Shown in pieces: positions 32,280-44,279 of a stretch of DNA of 64,000 bases. Location: positions 19,730,304 through 19,794,303 of the forward strand of contig OV121090.1 of NCBI GenBank assembly GCA_921293015.1, in the 5' to 3' direction. Source of the DNA: Phorcus lineatus. Lineage: Eukaryota; Mollusca; Gastropoda; Trochida; Trochidae. Below the pieces are notes generated by a model. The model saw nothing but the letters and a program-made list of their open reading frames with translations, did no database searches and was not told the DNA's origin. Position 1 is the first letter of the stretch; each line of letters opens with the position of its first letter. A program made the translations under genes and the position numbers.

Positions 32280-34199
32280 TTACTTATTCTTTGATTTATG
32301 TGTACAAATAAATTTTGCAAAAAAGCCAAGCATTGTGAATTCCCACATCATGTAAATTCGTGTCATACCTTCATAGATATGTATGCATGTAATTTTCTTT
32401 ACTCTACAAACGTCTTCTAAAGTTGAATACGAAGCATTGTTCATCCTCAAAATGCGAATATTATCAGCTGACAGTTCTCCACGTACCAGTCTATCAACGA
32501 TGAGATCAACTTGGTGTCTCCATATTGGAGATGCTTCACTCTCAGTCCCTGAAAGCACTATCACATAGCGGGAACATCTGTCCATGCCTTCTTTAATCCC
32601 TTGCAGCTCGCCCTGTCCTGGATGTGCGTCTTTCAGGGGTATGAAGGCACCATTACTCAAAGATTCGAACAAAGGACTTAGGAATGTGTCACACCATGGA
32701 ACATAAATGTCCTCACAGGCTATATACACTGGTGTATTATACTCTGTTTGATCCTTATAACGCTGAAAAATCCAACTAGGGGCGTAATACACCATTATGT
32801 TGAAGAAAAGACTAATTGGGTGGAAAAATATGATATTCAAGGTTTTGCTTGACAAATATATACATATAAACACAAACACACCTAGAAGTATCTCTTCCAT
32901 TGTTTTTATTATTAGAGCATAATCTGTTAAGAAATCCATTGGTGTGTTGGAATAATTGCTGCTATTGCTTCTTTGAGTAAAATGTGTAAGAAATGGAGAA
33001 GGCATAGACGAAATAACTAATGTCTCTGGAAATATGACTTCTTCTATTTGCCATTTTAAGTTACTGGAGTTATAAAAACGCCGTATTACCGAGAAGCTAT
33101 GGACTCCAAAGGCCCGAGGACACATGCACGTCATTTTAACAAATGTAATTAAACCACCCGTTAAGTATTTTTGTATCATTCGGTTATCAGTAGCCTCTTG
33201 CCTGTTAATTGCCCGATGTAAAGAAAGAATGTTGGATGAATAATCAGCTCCACACTGAATAGGTTCTCCATCTACAAGATGTTCAAAGAAAATATCATCA
33301 TCTTCTTCCTCCACAAATGATATGTAAGTGACTTGGACACTCAACAAACCTAACAGTGGTAGTGTTGATTTCCATTCAATGTTTGGTCGTTTAAATAGTC
33401 TGGATTCCCTTATCTTAAATACATATTGATGTATGTCTTCGGCCATATAATAAACGATCCAACAGGAGTAGTTTCCAAAGTCTTTGTCTTCAAGGAGCGT
33501 TATCGAGAGAGTTGAAATAATGTTGTCCTTGTCTGGTGCAGATGTTGATACTATTTTGCATCTCGTGGTTTCCATAACAACCTCACCATCGTGCATCCAA
33601 AAAACCTTGTACTGTTTGATGTTATGGTATAATTGGCACTTGAACTGGATGTCTTCCCCATGATATCTACTAGTTTCCTCAGAAACAGTCGAATCAACCA
33701 TCCTTGATGGATGAACCTTGAGAAGTATATGGGTCTTGTTGCTGATTAAAGTATTATGTTGCACATGTTTGTCGAGCGATGGCAGTAAACATATTGTTGT
33801 TATTATACTAAATAAAGTAACTGCTACAAAACTTGAAATATCTTTGATAACATACCATTTGATAATAAACCACACATATTTCCCTAGAAGGCACAGGTTG
33901 CTCAAACGATAGTAAAGTGGTCTCATGTTGATAAGTAGGAAAGAAAGAAGCGGTATGAAGTCAAACACAAGTTTCTCCTGATCATTTCCCCAGGTAGTCA
34001 GGGAATCCAACACGATGAAGACCAACAGAAGATAAATCACTGGTGGAGATCTCCTTAGGGCCTTCACAACATCACGGCTTAGCAGTCTCATAGCAACAAA
34101 GAATATAACTAAAATCATCACAAAAACAAACGATGGTGAAGAGCTCCTCAGAATCTCTTCCACATGGCCTAGTAGACGCATTATGAAGTATGATATCAT
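32280..34199 (-). CDS. Multi-pass Ig-TIR receptor, CTHKSK-tail type (family member 6)
   Basis: A 639-residue protein in one coding exon. I use the ATG at 34199 (MISYFIMRLL), the same start as the gene at 7917; a splice acceptor (ATACAG, AG at 34226-34227) lies 26 bases upstream, implying a 5' non-coding exon. The two N-terminal hydrophobic modules are at about 22-40 and 48-65 (ALRRSPPVIYLLLV). Further spans lie near 80-94 and 122-140. The Ig domain is about 176-266 (Cys188, Cys245). The second ectodomain has CPRAFGVHSFSVIRRFYNSS, a membrane span is about 430-450, and the TIR-like domain is about 485-612. Box 1 is YIACEDIYVPWC, the BB-loop is LKDAHPGQGELQGI and the tail is FICTHKSKNK. Upstream flank similarity also pairs it with the gene at 7917. 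Confidence 0.83.
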   Translation of the reverse strand: MISYFIMRLLGHVEEILRSSSPSFVFVMILVIFFVAMRLLSRDVVKALRRSPPVIYLLLVFIVLDSLTTWGNDQEKLVFDFIPLLSFLLINMRPLYYRLSNLCLLGKYVWFIIKWYVIKDISSFVAVTLFSIITTICLLPSLDKHVQHNTLISNKTHILLKVHPSRMVDSTVSEETSRYHGEDIQFKCQLYHNIKQYKVFWMHDGEVVMETTRCKIVSTSAPDKDNIISTLSITLLEDKDFGNYSCWIVYYMAEDIHQYVFKIRESRLFKRPNIEWKSTLPLLGLLSVQVTYISFVEEEDDDIFFEHLVDGEPIQCGADYSSNILSLHRAINRQEATDNRMIQKYLTGGLITFVKMTCMCPRAFGVHSFSVIRRFYNSSNLKWQIEEVIFPETLVISSMPSPFLTHFTQRSNSSNYSNTPMDFLTDYALIIKTMEEILLGVFVFICIYLSSKTLNIIFFHPISLFFNIMVYYAPSWIFQRYKDQTEYNTPVYIACEDIYVPWCDTFLSPLFESLSNGAFIPLKDAHPGQGELQGIKEGMDRCSRYVIVLSGTESEASPIWRHQVDLIVDRLVRGELSADNIRILRMNNASYSTLEDVCRVKKITCIHIYEGMTRIYMMWEFTMLGFFAKFICTHKSKNK

Positions 34200-35399
34200 C
34201 TTGGCTGGTGCCAAGTTTTGCGTCGCTGTATTTTAGCACAGGAAAATTAATGTGGAATAGGCACAAATTTGCATCTCTATAAGGTCGTTCCTCCAAAATC
34301 CAACCTGAAGATGAATAACACACGAATAAACACTGGTGTATATCCAAGGTCCGAAGTAGTAATTGCGCTTCAGTTGAACTGGTCGTCCATGGATACACAA
34401 CCCACAAACCTATATATAGATCGTTGGATGATACGATCAAACTGTCTACACGTTGTATGGGGAAACATTTGATATGGGTGTATACTTGTTGATCACAAAA
34501 ATAGCACTACAAACTACCCAGGTGTGACTGGGTGTCGTTGAAAAGACACCAATCCAGAATACACCGTTTCTTTGTTTTGTATTGTTAAAAACAGTTATAC
34601 TAATCTTTTTCAACCTAATCCTTTTGAAACTAATATTTTCAACCCTGAAGTACAAACTGTACAAAGTGGCGTACATTTTAGAATTTATTTTTGGAATATA
34701 AGTACTACTTTTTGTAAAACGTTCTAATGTTAGAAAAAAGAAAATTTATTGGTTTGTGTTTGATATTTGATTGACTATCTACCCTTAAGAAATGAACATA
34801 ATATATATTTGATTCTTTCCAAAGTTTCCAGTAGCAGATGTAGCTAGAGTTCTCATTTGTGAACAGTGATATTAATATATGACCTTGTAGTGTCGAGGAA
34901 GGAGATCCCGTTACTAATTGCGGATATTGCATGACTATAGTTATAGGTAATTATAAGATCAACAGGTAACGAATATAAACACTAAAGGCATTCATTTTTT
35001 ATGAGAACACCTTTAGATCATATGCATTCGAGAAATGGATTCGTATAGCTTAAACGAGCTTTGAACATTTGTCTAAATAATCCTTGTATTGATTGTCTTG
35101 CTATCTAAGAGCGTTTGGGATTGAAATTTTCATGAAAATATATGAATATTGATCTAGTGGTAGTCAAAAATCACCACAACTTTGGTTATGAATAATCTTA
35201 TATATGTAATGAGCTTTATATCAGTATTCATTACTACAGTTAAAAAGTGTGAAGTTTCTTTTCTACTTGAGGTTTCATTGTTGGCTAAATGAAAAAAGGC
35301 TATCGGGTTTAAGGTCAAAATATTATGCACATCGGAAGAAATCAAAGTCTGCATTTGTAATGTTTTCATTAAAATAATGTTACCAACACTTTATCATTC
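34200..35399. other. Receptor 5' flank and next unit's 3' flank
   Basis: About 34290-34500 matches the upstream flank of the gene at 7917. About 35150-35400 matches the 3' flanks at 7690 and 12720. No coding sequence is seen between them. Confidence 0.5.
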
Positions 35400-38300
35400 A
35401 ATCCTTTGTTTTATGTGTACATATTTTTTCTGCAAAATAGTGAAGCAAAATGAATGCATAAAAATGTTGGAGTCGTGACATTGCATGATAAACATCGATA
35501 CATGTATTGGCTTTTATTCTGCAAACTTCTTGTATAGTTGAAAATAAAGCATGGTTTAACCTCAAAAGGATAATATTGTCTGCTGACAGTTCTCATGTCT
35601 ATCAACGATGATATAAACTTTGTGTACACCAATTGAGATGCTTCCGTCTCTGCAAGCACTATCGCATATCGGTTACGTCTGCCCATGCCTTATCCCTTGC
35701 AGCCCGTCATGTCCCGGGGCTTCGTAAAGCATTATGTTGAAGAAAAGTTCATTTGTAAGGGAAATTAAAATAGTTAGCAAGTATAGTGTTCTCCGTGTAA
35801 CAAATATACATACTCACATAAACCTACTACTGGAAAGGTAACTTCCACCACATGCCATTTCTATGATATTGAGTTATAAAACGCCTTAACACTGAGAACA
35901 CTGAGAAGCTATGAACTCCAGAGAGAGCACATGCTTGTCATTTTGTTATATACACTTTTTTTTTGTGTGTGTTTTTGAACCATGCCGTTGACAGTCCCCT
36001 GTCGCTTGTTAATATATCGACCTACTTTTAATAGATGCTAAAAGAAAATGTCCTTGTCTACTCCCTCAACAAATGAAATGAAAGAGATTTTGACACTGAA
36101 CAAACCTATTGGTGGTAAAGTTTATTTCATCTTATCTTAAGTCGTTTATGAAGTAAAAAATCATTATACTTTGTAATGTTATATCCCTACGGTAATTGAT
36201 ATAGCAGGAGTGGTTTAAAAAAATCTTTCTCTTCAAGAAACAACATATTGATAGTTGAGATAACGTGTTCCCCGTCAGGTGTATAGGGTATGATACCATT
36301 TCGTTACTCTTAAGTTCTATGCCATTGTGTTCATTCAACCTGATACTGCGTAATGTTGCACTGGTTGATGTCATTTTGCATCTGAATTGGACGTCTTCGC
36401 AGGATATCTACTAGTTTTCCCAACAATCATGAATTCAACCATACTTAATGGATGACTTTTTAGAACTAAATGGCTCCTATTGCCCACAAAATTTTATGCA
36501 GCTCATGTCTGTCCAACGACGGTAGAAAACAATTGTGTTGCAATAAAACTAAATGAAGCAGTTGCAAATATATTTCGAACGACTCTTACAATTTGCAAGT
36601 AAAACAAACAAACTTCACAATAACACAAAGGCTGTATAGAAGTTAGTGTTAATAACCACAAGAGATACAAGCGGTGCAATATCAAACACAGATTCTCCTT
36701 ATCATTCCCAAAGTAGTGAAGAAATCAAGCATAAGGATAATCAACATAAGAACAATCACTGGTGTATTTTTCCTCAGTTCGTCAATACCCAAAGAAGATC
36801 TTTCATACAAACATAGGATATAACAAACATCAAAGCAAAGACAATCACTGGTGGAGATCCCATAAGGATCTTCATTACCCAAACAAGTTTTATCGTAGTT
36901 ACGAAGGATAAAACGAAGATCAACACAAGAACAATCTGGTGGAGGTTTCATCAAGATGTCAATTACCCAAGATGTTGATCTTACAACAAGACTTTTCATA
37001 TTAGTTACATGGGATACAGCGAAGATCACCACAAGAACAGTCACTGGTAGAGATCTCATCAGGATCTTCATAACCCAATCAAGATCTTTCATAGTTATGT
37101 GGGATAGTTCGAACATCAACACAAGAACAACCACTGGTCGAGATCTCATCAGGATTTTCATTACCCAATCAAGATCTTTCATAGTTATGTGGGATAGTTC
37201 AATGATCAGCACAAAAACATTCTCTAGTGGAGATTTCACCAGGATCTTCATTACCCAATCAAGATCTTTCATAGTTATGTGAGATAGTTCGAAGATCAAC
37301 ACAAGAACAATCACTGGTAGAGATCTCATAAGGATATTCATTGCCCAATCAAGTTATTTCATAGTTATGTGGGATAGTTCGAGGATCAACACAAGAACGA
37401 TCACTGGTCGAGATCTCAACTTGATCATCATTATCCAATCAAGTTATTTCATAGTTGTGTTGGATAGATCGAAGATCAACACAAGAACAATCACTGGTAG
37501 AGATTTCATCAGGATCTTCTTTACCCAATCAAGATCTTTCATAGTTATGTGGGATAGTTCGAAGATCAACACAAGAACAATTAATGGTAGAGATTTCACC
37601 AGGATTTTCTTTACCCAATCAGGATCTTACATAGTTATGTGGGATAGTTCGAAGATCAACACAAGGACAATCACTGGTAGAGAATTCCACAGGATCTTCA
37701 TTACCCAATCAAGATCTTTCATAGTTATGTGGGATAGTTCGAAGATCAACACAAGAACAATCACTGGTAGAGATCTCAACTTGATCATCATTACCCAGTC
37801 AAGATCTTTCATAGTTGTGTTGGAAAGATCGAAGACCAACACAAGAACAATCACTGGTAGAGATTTCATCAGGATCTTCATTACCCAATCAAGATCTTTC
37901 ATAGTTGTGTTGGATAGATCGAAGACCAACACAAGAACAATCACTGGTAGAGATTTCATCAGGATCTTCATTACCCAATCAAGTTAATTCATAGTTGTGT
38001 TGGATAGATCGAAGACCAACACAAGAACAATCACTGGTAGAGATTTCATCAGGATCTTCATTACCCAATCAAGATCTTTCATAGTTATGTGGGATAGTTC
38101 GAAGATCAACACAAGGACAATCACTGGTAGAGATTTCATCAGGATCTTCATTACCCAATCAAGATCTTTCATAGTTGTGTTGGATAGATCGAAGACCAAC
38201 ACAAGAACAATCACTGGTAGAGATCTCAACTTGATCATCATTACCCAGTCAAGATCTTTCATAGTTGTGTTGGAAAGATCGAAGATCAACACAAGAACAA

Positions 38301-40075
38301 TCACTGGTAGAGATTTCATCAGGATCTTCATTACCCAATCAAGATCTTTCATAGTTGTGTTGGATAGATCGAAGACCAACACAAGAACAATCACTGGTAG
38401 AGATTTCATCAGGATCTTCATTACCCAATCAAGTTATTTCATAGTTGTGTTGGATAGATCGAAGACCAACACAAGAACAATCACTGGTAGAGATTTCATC
38501 AGGATCTTCTTTACCCAATCAAGATCTTTCATAGTTATGTGGGATAGTTCAATGATCAGCACAAAAACATTCTCTAGTGGAGATTTCACTAGGATCTTCA
38601 TTACCCAATCAAGATCTTTCATAGTTATGTGAGATAGTTCGAAGATCAACACAAGAACAATCACTGGTAGAGATCTCATAAGGATATTCATTGCCCAATC
38701 AAGTTATTTCATAGTTATGTGGGATAGTTCGAGGATCAACACAAGAACGATCACTGGTCGAGATCTCAACTTGATCATCATTATCCAATCAAGTTATTTC
38801 ATAGTTGTGTTGGATAGATCGAAGACCAACACAAGAACAGTCACTGGTAGAGATCTCAACTTGATCATCATTACCCAGTCAAGATCTTTCATAGTTGTGT
38901 TGGAAAGATCGAAGACCAACACAAGAACAATCACTGGTAGAGATTTCATCAGGATCTTCATTACCCAATCAAGATCTTTCATAGTTGTGTTGGATAGATC
39001 GAAGACCAACACAAGAACAATCACTGGTAGAGATTTCATCAGGATCTTCATTACCCAATCAAGTTATTTCATAGTTGTGTTGGATAGATCGAAGATCAAC
39101 ACAAGAACAATCACTGGTAGAGATTTCATCAGGATCTTCTTTATCCAATCAAGATCTTTCATAGTTGTGTGGGATAGTTCGAAGATCAACACAAGAACAA
39201 TCAATGGTAGAGATTTCACCAGGATTTTCTTTACCCAATCAAGATCTTACATAGTTATGTGGGATAGTTCGAAGATCAACACAAGGACAATCACTGGTAG
39301 AGAATTCCACAGGATTTTCTTTACCCAATCAAGATCTTTCATAGTTGTGTTGGATAGTTCGAAGATCAACACAAGAACAATCACTGGTAGAGATCTCAAC
39401 TTGATCATCGTTACCCAATCAAGATCTTTCATAGTTATGTGGGATAGTTCGAAGATCAACACAAGGACAATCACTGGTAGAGATTTCATCAGGATCTTCA
39501 TTACCCAATCAAGATATTTCATAGTTGTGTTGGATAGATCGAAGACCAACACAAGAACAATCACTGGTGGAGATTTCATCAGGATCTCCATTACCCAATC
39601 AAGATCTTTCATAGTTGTGTTGGATAGATCGAAGACCAACACAAGAACAATCACTGGTAGAGATTTCATCAGGATCTTCATTAGCCAATCAAGTTATTTC
39701 ATAGTTGTGTTGGATAGATCGTCGATCAACACAAGGACAATCCCTGGTGGAGATTTCATCAGGATCTTCATTACCACAACAAGATCTTCCATAGTTATGT
39801 GGGATAGTTCGAAGATCAACACAAGAACAATCAAGGGTTGAATTGGCCTCAGGACCTCTCTTTCCTCAACAAAATGTTTCACATTTACGTCGGATAGAAC
39901 GAATATATCACAAGAACATTCTCTAGTGGAAATTTCATCAGGATCTTTATTACCAAAGCAATATCTTTCTTACTTTTGTAGAATATAAGGAAGATCATCA
40001 CAAGAACAGTCACTGGTGTAGATCTCATCAGAATAATCAACACTTTACTAAAATGTTTCTTACGAATGGACAAGG
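35400..40075 (-). pseudogene. Decayed Ig-TIR receptor with amplified N-terminal module
   Basis: Fragments align in order with the gene at 25285: C-terminal TIR and tail (35411-35720), membrane span and second ectodomain (35720-36120), Ig region (36130-36480), N-terminal spans (36500-36737), then the amplified module array (36738-40020). Box 1 and the BB-loop part of the TIR are missing, and stops and shifts are numerous, so no receptor can be made from it. The upstream flank at 40190-40420 matches that of the gene at 25285. Whether the array itself is still transcribed or translated cannot be judged from sequence. Confidence 0.8.
36738..40020. repeat. 90-bp minisatellite derived from a membrane-module exon
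   Basis: The unit is 90 bp and encodes, on the minus strand, a 30-residue module made of MKILMKSLPVIVLVLVF and a short polar link ending MKDLDWV. From 37021 to 39811 unit starts fall exactly every 90 bases (32 units, no insertion or deletion). About five more diverged units lie at the edges, some off phase. Eight units carry a variant (AAGTTATTTC or AAGTTAATTC on the plus strand, starting at 37351, 37441, 37981, 38431, 38701, 38791, 39061 and 39691) that places a TAA in the minus frame. Higher-order copying is visible: a block near 37261-37461 recurs near 38611-38811, offset 1350 bp (15 units). Long open frames on the plus strand are a by-product of the same repeat. Confidence 0.9.
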
Positions 40076-40189
40076 TATTTATTTTCCACTGGTTATGTCC
40101 CTTCTTTGCCGAAATTGGAGTTACTTGTGAGAGGTGTCACAATAAAATGTTCTCGAGTGTAGAGATTCGTGTCATTTAATTTTGTAGTT

Positions 40190-40420
40190 AACTACATATG
40201 ACGTGGAAAACGAATAAAACCACGCTATTCTTTTCTCACTTTGATAGTCAACATATAATGTCATTTGGGTCATTATTCAATAGTGACACACAATTAAACT
40301 AAGCTAATTCAGCGTTGAATAATCAATATCAATTAATACCAACCACTTTTAAACAACGAAACTCACGAATAACGGATCGATTTCAACATCAATAAAATTC
40401 TCATTGTAATACAGTAGCTA
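40190..40420. repeat. Receptor 5' flank, paired with 27360-27700
   Basis: Diverged copy of the upstream flank of the gene at 25285, sharing GACGTGGAAAACGAATAAAA and ACCACTTTTAAACAACG. It probably carries the promoter remnant of the pseudogene to its left. Confidence 0.7.
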
Positions 40421-41700
40421 TCAATTAGCAAAGGCGGCAAAACCGGACAAAAACAAAAACACATGACTTTTTAGTTCAAACTGTAACAGGGTTATTAAGT
40501 ATTTCAATCAGGTTATTATCAACTTTAAAAAATCATCATATCAATCAGTTTGATAATTAATTATTAATCACTTTAATCATTAAATATGCGTAAATGTAAT
40601 AGTTGAATTGAAACGTGCTCTTAAACCTGTGTCTAGGTATAGTAAATCACGTCGTAATTGATGCATGGTTAAATATCGTAAGCAACCATTTTTTAACGGT
40701 CGAGAAAAATGTAAGACAACTAACTGATTCGGGTACTTTCTCTTAAATTGTTTATGTTTTATTGCATCGTAATAGGAAAACATTGTTTTAACGTTTTATG
40801 CCTAATTCATCGATGTTTATATGGTTTCAAATCATTATTCTATTACGGAACTAATACTCTCATGTTTACCTCGAGCTCTTCATTTGATTACTAAGTTTTT
40901 ACTATCGCGGATGTTTTGATCTGTTCGAATCATTGAAATTAGTATGCACGTAAGGAAAACTGAAATAGAATGTTAGAATAGTAGATGTTCTTTTATTGTT
41001 TGTGGCTTCACATAAAAACATAGATAATCATCAGAAACCTTGATGTTCCTGTCTTTAGCAATCTAACAGTTAATTAAAGATATTCATGTGTCATAGAAAT
41101 CCCTCTCGTAATAGATTTTACTCAAACAGCTGTTTGCCACAAAAAAAGGGCTCATGTATAAAATGAGCTGAATTACTTTTAAACTACACTTGTAATGAAG
41201 GCTCTCCACTGCTCCACAAATGAATATTTTATTGAGGAAACCCCCTGTAACATTTTAAGGTTTTCTGATTGGCCTCATTTTTTAATACTTGTCAAATTCT
41301 AGAAATTGTCTAAATGGAAATGTGGCATACTTGTACAATGCATTTGCCATTACGTTGATCGGCACTCTCAAAATTACGGTGGTCAAAATGGATGAGGATT
41401 TCACTTTGAATATATTAGGAATTTGTTTTGTTTGATATGTGATTCACTTTGATTGCTCTCTATGAAATGCCATGATATGAATGCTGAATACTAAGTTACA
41501 ACGAGGTCGTTTCTTTAGGTCCGTTCTACAATTACGCTTCTGTGCCAATTTTACTTTTAACTACTCCAAGAAAACATTCTTTGAAAAAGTTATTCTGGAA
41601 GATTATGTTTCTCAAGCATATCATCCATCCATTTTAATTTGAAAGTAGAATTGAATAAAACAATTTATATTGATATTAATTTATAAGATATTTCAAATAA
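40421..41700. other. Non-coding spacer, nothing recognised
   Basis: AT-rich sequence in the region where gene orientation switches from minus to plus. No gene, RNA or named repeat is seen. Confidence 0.55.
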
Positions 41701-41716
41701 TGTCTATGCATTCATA

Positions 41717-41767
41717 TATATATATATATATATATAATATATGACATATTGTGTAAATACTATATAT

Positions 41768-41837
<70 letters not shown>
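41717..41837. repeat. TA/CA microsatellite
   Basis: Two TA runs (about 41717-41736 and 41779-41837) are separated by a short unique stretch and an ACACAC tract. Confidence 0.9.
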
Positions 41838-41839
<2 letters not shown>

Positions 41840-41861
41840 GAAATTGTATTAGGTTTTGATA

Positions 41862-41951
41862 GGTAGTAGTTACTTCATCCATAAACGAGAGATGGATCTA
41901 GTTACACCACACCTGATCGCTGTTTGATCGACAGCTGAATTCGTCGAGGAT
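41862..41951. repeat. Dispersed 90-bp repeat, copy 2
   Basis: Near-identical to 2840-2928 and in the same orientation. Homology ends at the point where copy 1 carries the palindromic element, so this copy resembles the empty site. Confidence 0.7.
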
Positions 41952-44279
41952 GGATGAATTAACAACTACATAAAGCATATGCGTTGATGTAAGTTCAAAT
42001 AAACCTACCAAACTTCCATATCAACGTCTGATTATGAAATTTATATCATTAATATAACGTTATACACGTAAAATGGCCTATAAGATGGTACCAAAATATA
42101 CGTTTCTTTTTGTCTGCCATAAATAGTTTTAACAAATAACGTTTGACACGTCGGCCCGTTCCAGTCAAGGTATATTGTCCGGATGTCACTGAAGAAAAAC
42201 ACTATCCTTATTTAACTAATAGGCATTCAAATGGTTATAACATGATAATATATGTAGCAGCAATAGGAACAACATTCATAACTTTTCACATATTTGACTC
42301 TAACAACATTGTTATATGTGGTATACAGATTTTCTCTCCCAAAAGGTGAAAGGGTTTACAATTAGGTTGATGGATTGTGCAAGGATTGTTTCTTCTTTTA
42401 TAGAAATTATCCGGACTTGTAAATGATTAGTGTCCGAAGATAACAGACGGAATAAGTTTATATCTACCATATTAACGGGTTTATTACCTACGAGGGTAAT
42501 CATATTGGGATTCATATTTTTCATTTGATGTCTAAGCAAAATATCACTTTTTCATTGTGACGGCGCGTCTTTAATAAAATAACAGTTCGCCTATGACGCC
42601 TATCTATGCTTGGAGGTTGATTTTAAATTCTTTTATTTCGCGACAGCGGTAATAGACAGAATATCATATTCGTATCCATGGCATACTATGTTAACGACTC
42701 TCATGACTAAATATCAGTATATCCCTCGCTCTCGCTCGGGAATTACTAAAGTTAGGCAATCGTGTTGTCAACATTGTATGTCATGGAGACTAATATATTA
42801 TTTTCTATATAATTATCTCCCCACAGTGGTTACTAAAATCTTTTCTTTATCAGTTACGGGTATAGCATTTCCGAGGGCTTGAATTCAATAATCCTTATTG
42901 TTTGAATTGCAGTTAATTGCAGTGACATTTTGTAAATGTCATCTTTGTCAATCCTCCTTTCCATTTCGTTCATCTTATGTATTATCATAAAACGTCTTCA
43001 AAATTTTACAGATTGAAAGATCACATAATGTACTTTCCATGGTTTTATTTTGATTGATCATATCATTTTACGCCGAATATGGCTATTCCAAATGTTTGTC
43101 CATTACCTATTTTCCCGAAATTCATCGTTGACTTATCAAATTTCACGAAATAGCAGTGGCTTTGACAAATCGATAAAAAGACAAGGTCCAATGTTAAGTT
43201 CACAATGAAGTGTATATCACTTTTTCAATGATATATTATTAAGATATCATTTTTTAACATTTTGTGTTGACACAAGTAAATCAATCATACGAAAACCTGA
43301 TTAACATTATTACAGAAAGACAATCAATCTTTGAGTAACAATGTCCTTTGTTCAGTAACATGACTTAATTGCGTCAACCAAAATGATATAAGGGAAAACA
43401 CGAGGGATAGGCTTCGAAAGACATTTAAAAAGAAACGTATGAAAGAAGGGAATGAAAGGACAAACCAAACGTAATATTTAAACCTGCATTGCCATTGTAC
43501 ATTATAGATACGATATGTAAACAACGCAACTGAATAAAGTAACAAACAAACAAGCAATAACAATTCCTATATCTTATACATAAGTGGAACGTCTCACAGC
43601 GTGTACACATTAATTCCATTTTGCACATGTTGATATATCAAGAAAACAGAGAAACGAAAAGATTGTCATACACACATTAATCAAATATATAGGAGGCGTA
43701 TAGGTGTTATGGATTGACTATGTGACACAAACGTCTGATCATGACGACATGAGTCAAGGCAAAAACTCAGGGCTGTTCTATGGCCAGTATTCACAACAGT
43801 TACTTATGAATGGACAAAATAACTGGCGATCGAAAAGCAGGCTATGCAAAGCTAGCATTTTGTCGCGTTGCCGACAAGACGGGCTGTTGTGTACGACAGT
43901 CTATGATTAGAACTGTTGTAAATGATATGAATAGGTGTGGCGTGCAATATGTCACGAAAAGATCTACTAGAGGGAAACGACATGTCCTTGGATATTATTA
44001 TATATCATTAACGTTCGATGTTAACAACAACGGCGAACATTTTGATATTTTTCAAAAAGTCGGTATACGAGAAATAATGTTTCAAGGTGTCAAGCAAGAT
44101 CACTGGCATGATTGATGTAGAAACGGAGCTATACAAGGGGCAAAGTAAGAATAAATCCGTTCAAAAGGATTAATTTGGAACCGGAAGTTGTAAGTTGACA
44201 GTATGAAACCAACAAATTTGGACATGAGCGATACAAACGAAGTTATGGAACATCCTCAGATTCTATATAGAGAATAGAA
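41952..44279. other. Non-coding spacer with a possible old receptor flank
   Basis: A stretch near 42361-42445 (GGTTGATGGATTGTGCA, then a related string) resembles the upstream flank at 16640, suggesting a remnant of a minus-strand unit. Plus-strand frames of 68-101 codons at 43704-44115 show no family I know. Just before the next gene, CATCCTCAG at about 44250-44258 could be a splice acceptor for a 5' non-coding exon. Confidence 0.4.

Noticed and set aside
37367-39841. Long plus-strand open frames (206, 211 and 374 codons) rich in a RSFIVMWDSSKINTRT repeat
   Set aside because: They are the antisense of the 90-bp unit, which comes from minus-strand receptor coding sequence. A 90-bp period keeps any stop-free frame open, so length is not evidence of coding.
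43704-44115. Short plus-strand frames upstream of the receptor at 44280 as a separate gene
   Set aside because: No recognisable domain, start context or splice pattern; equally long frames are expected by chance here.
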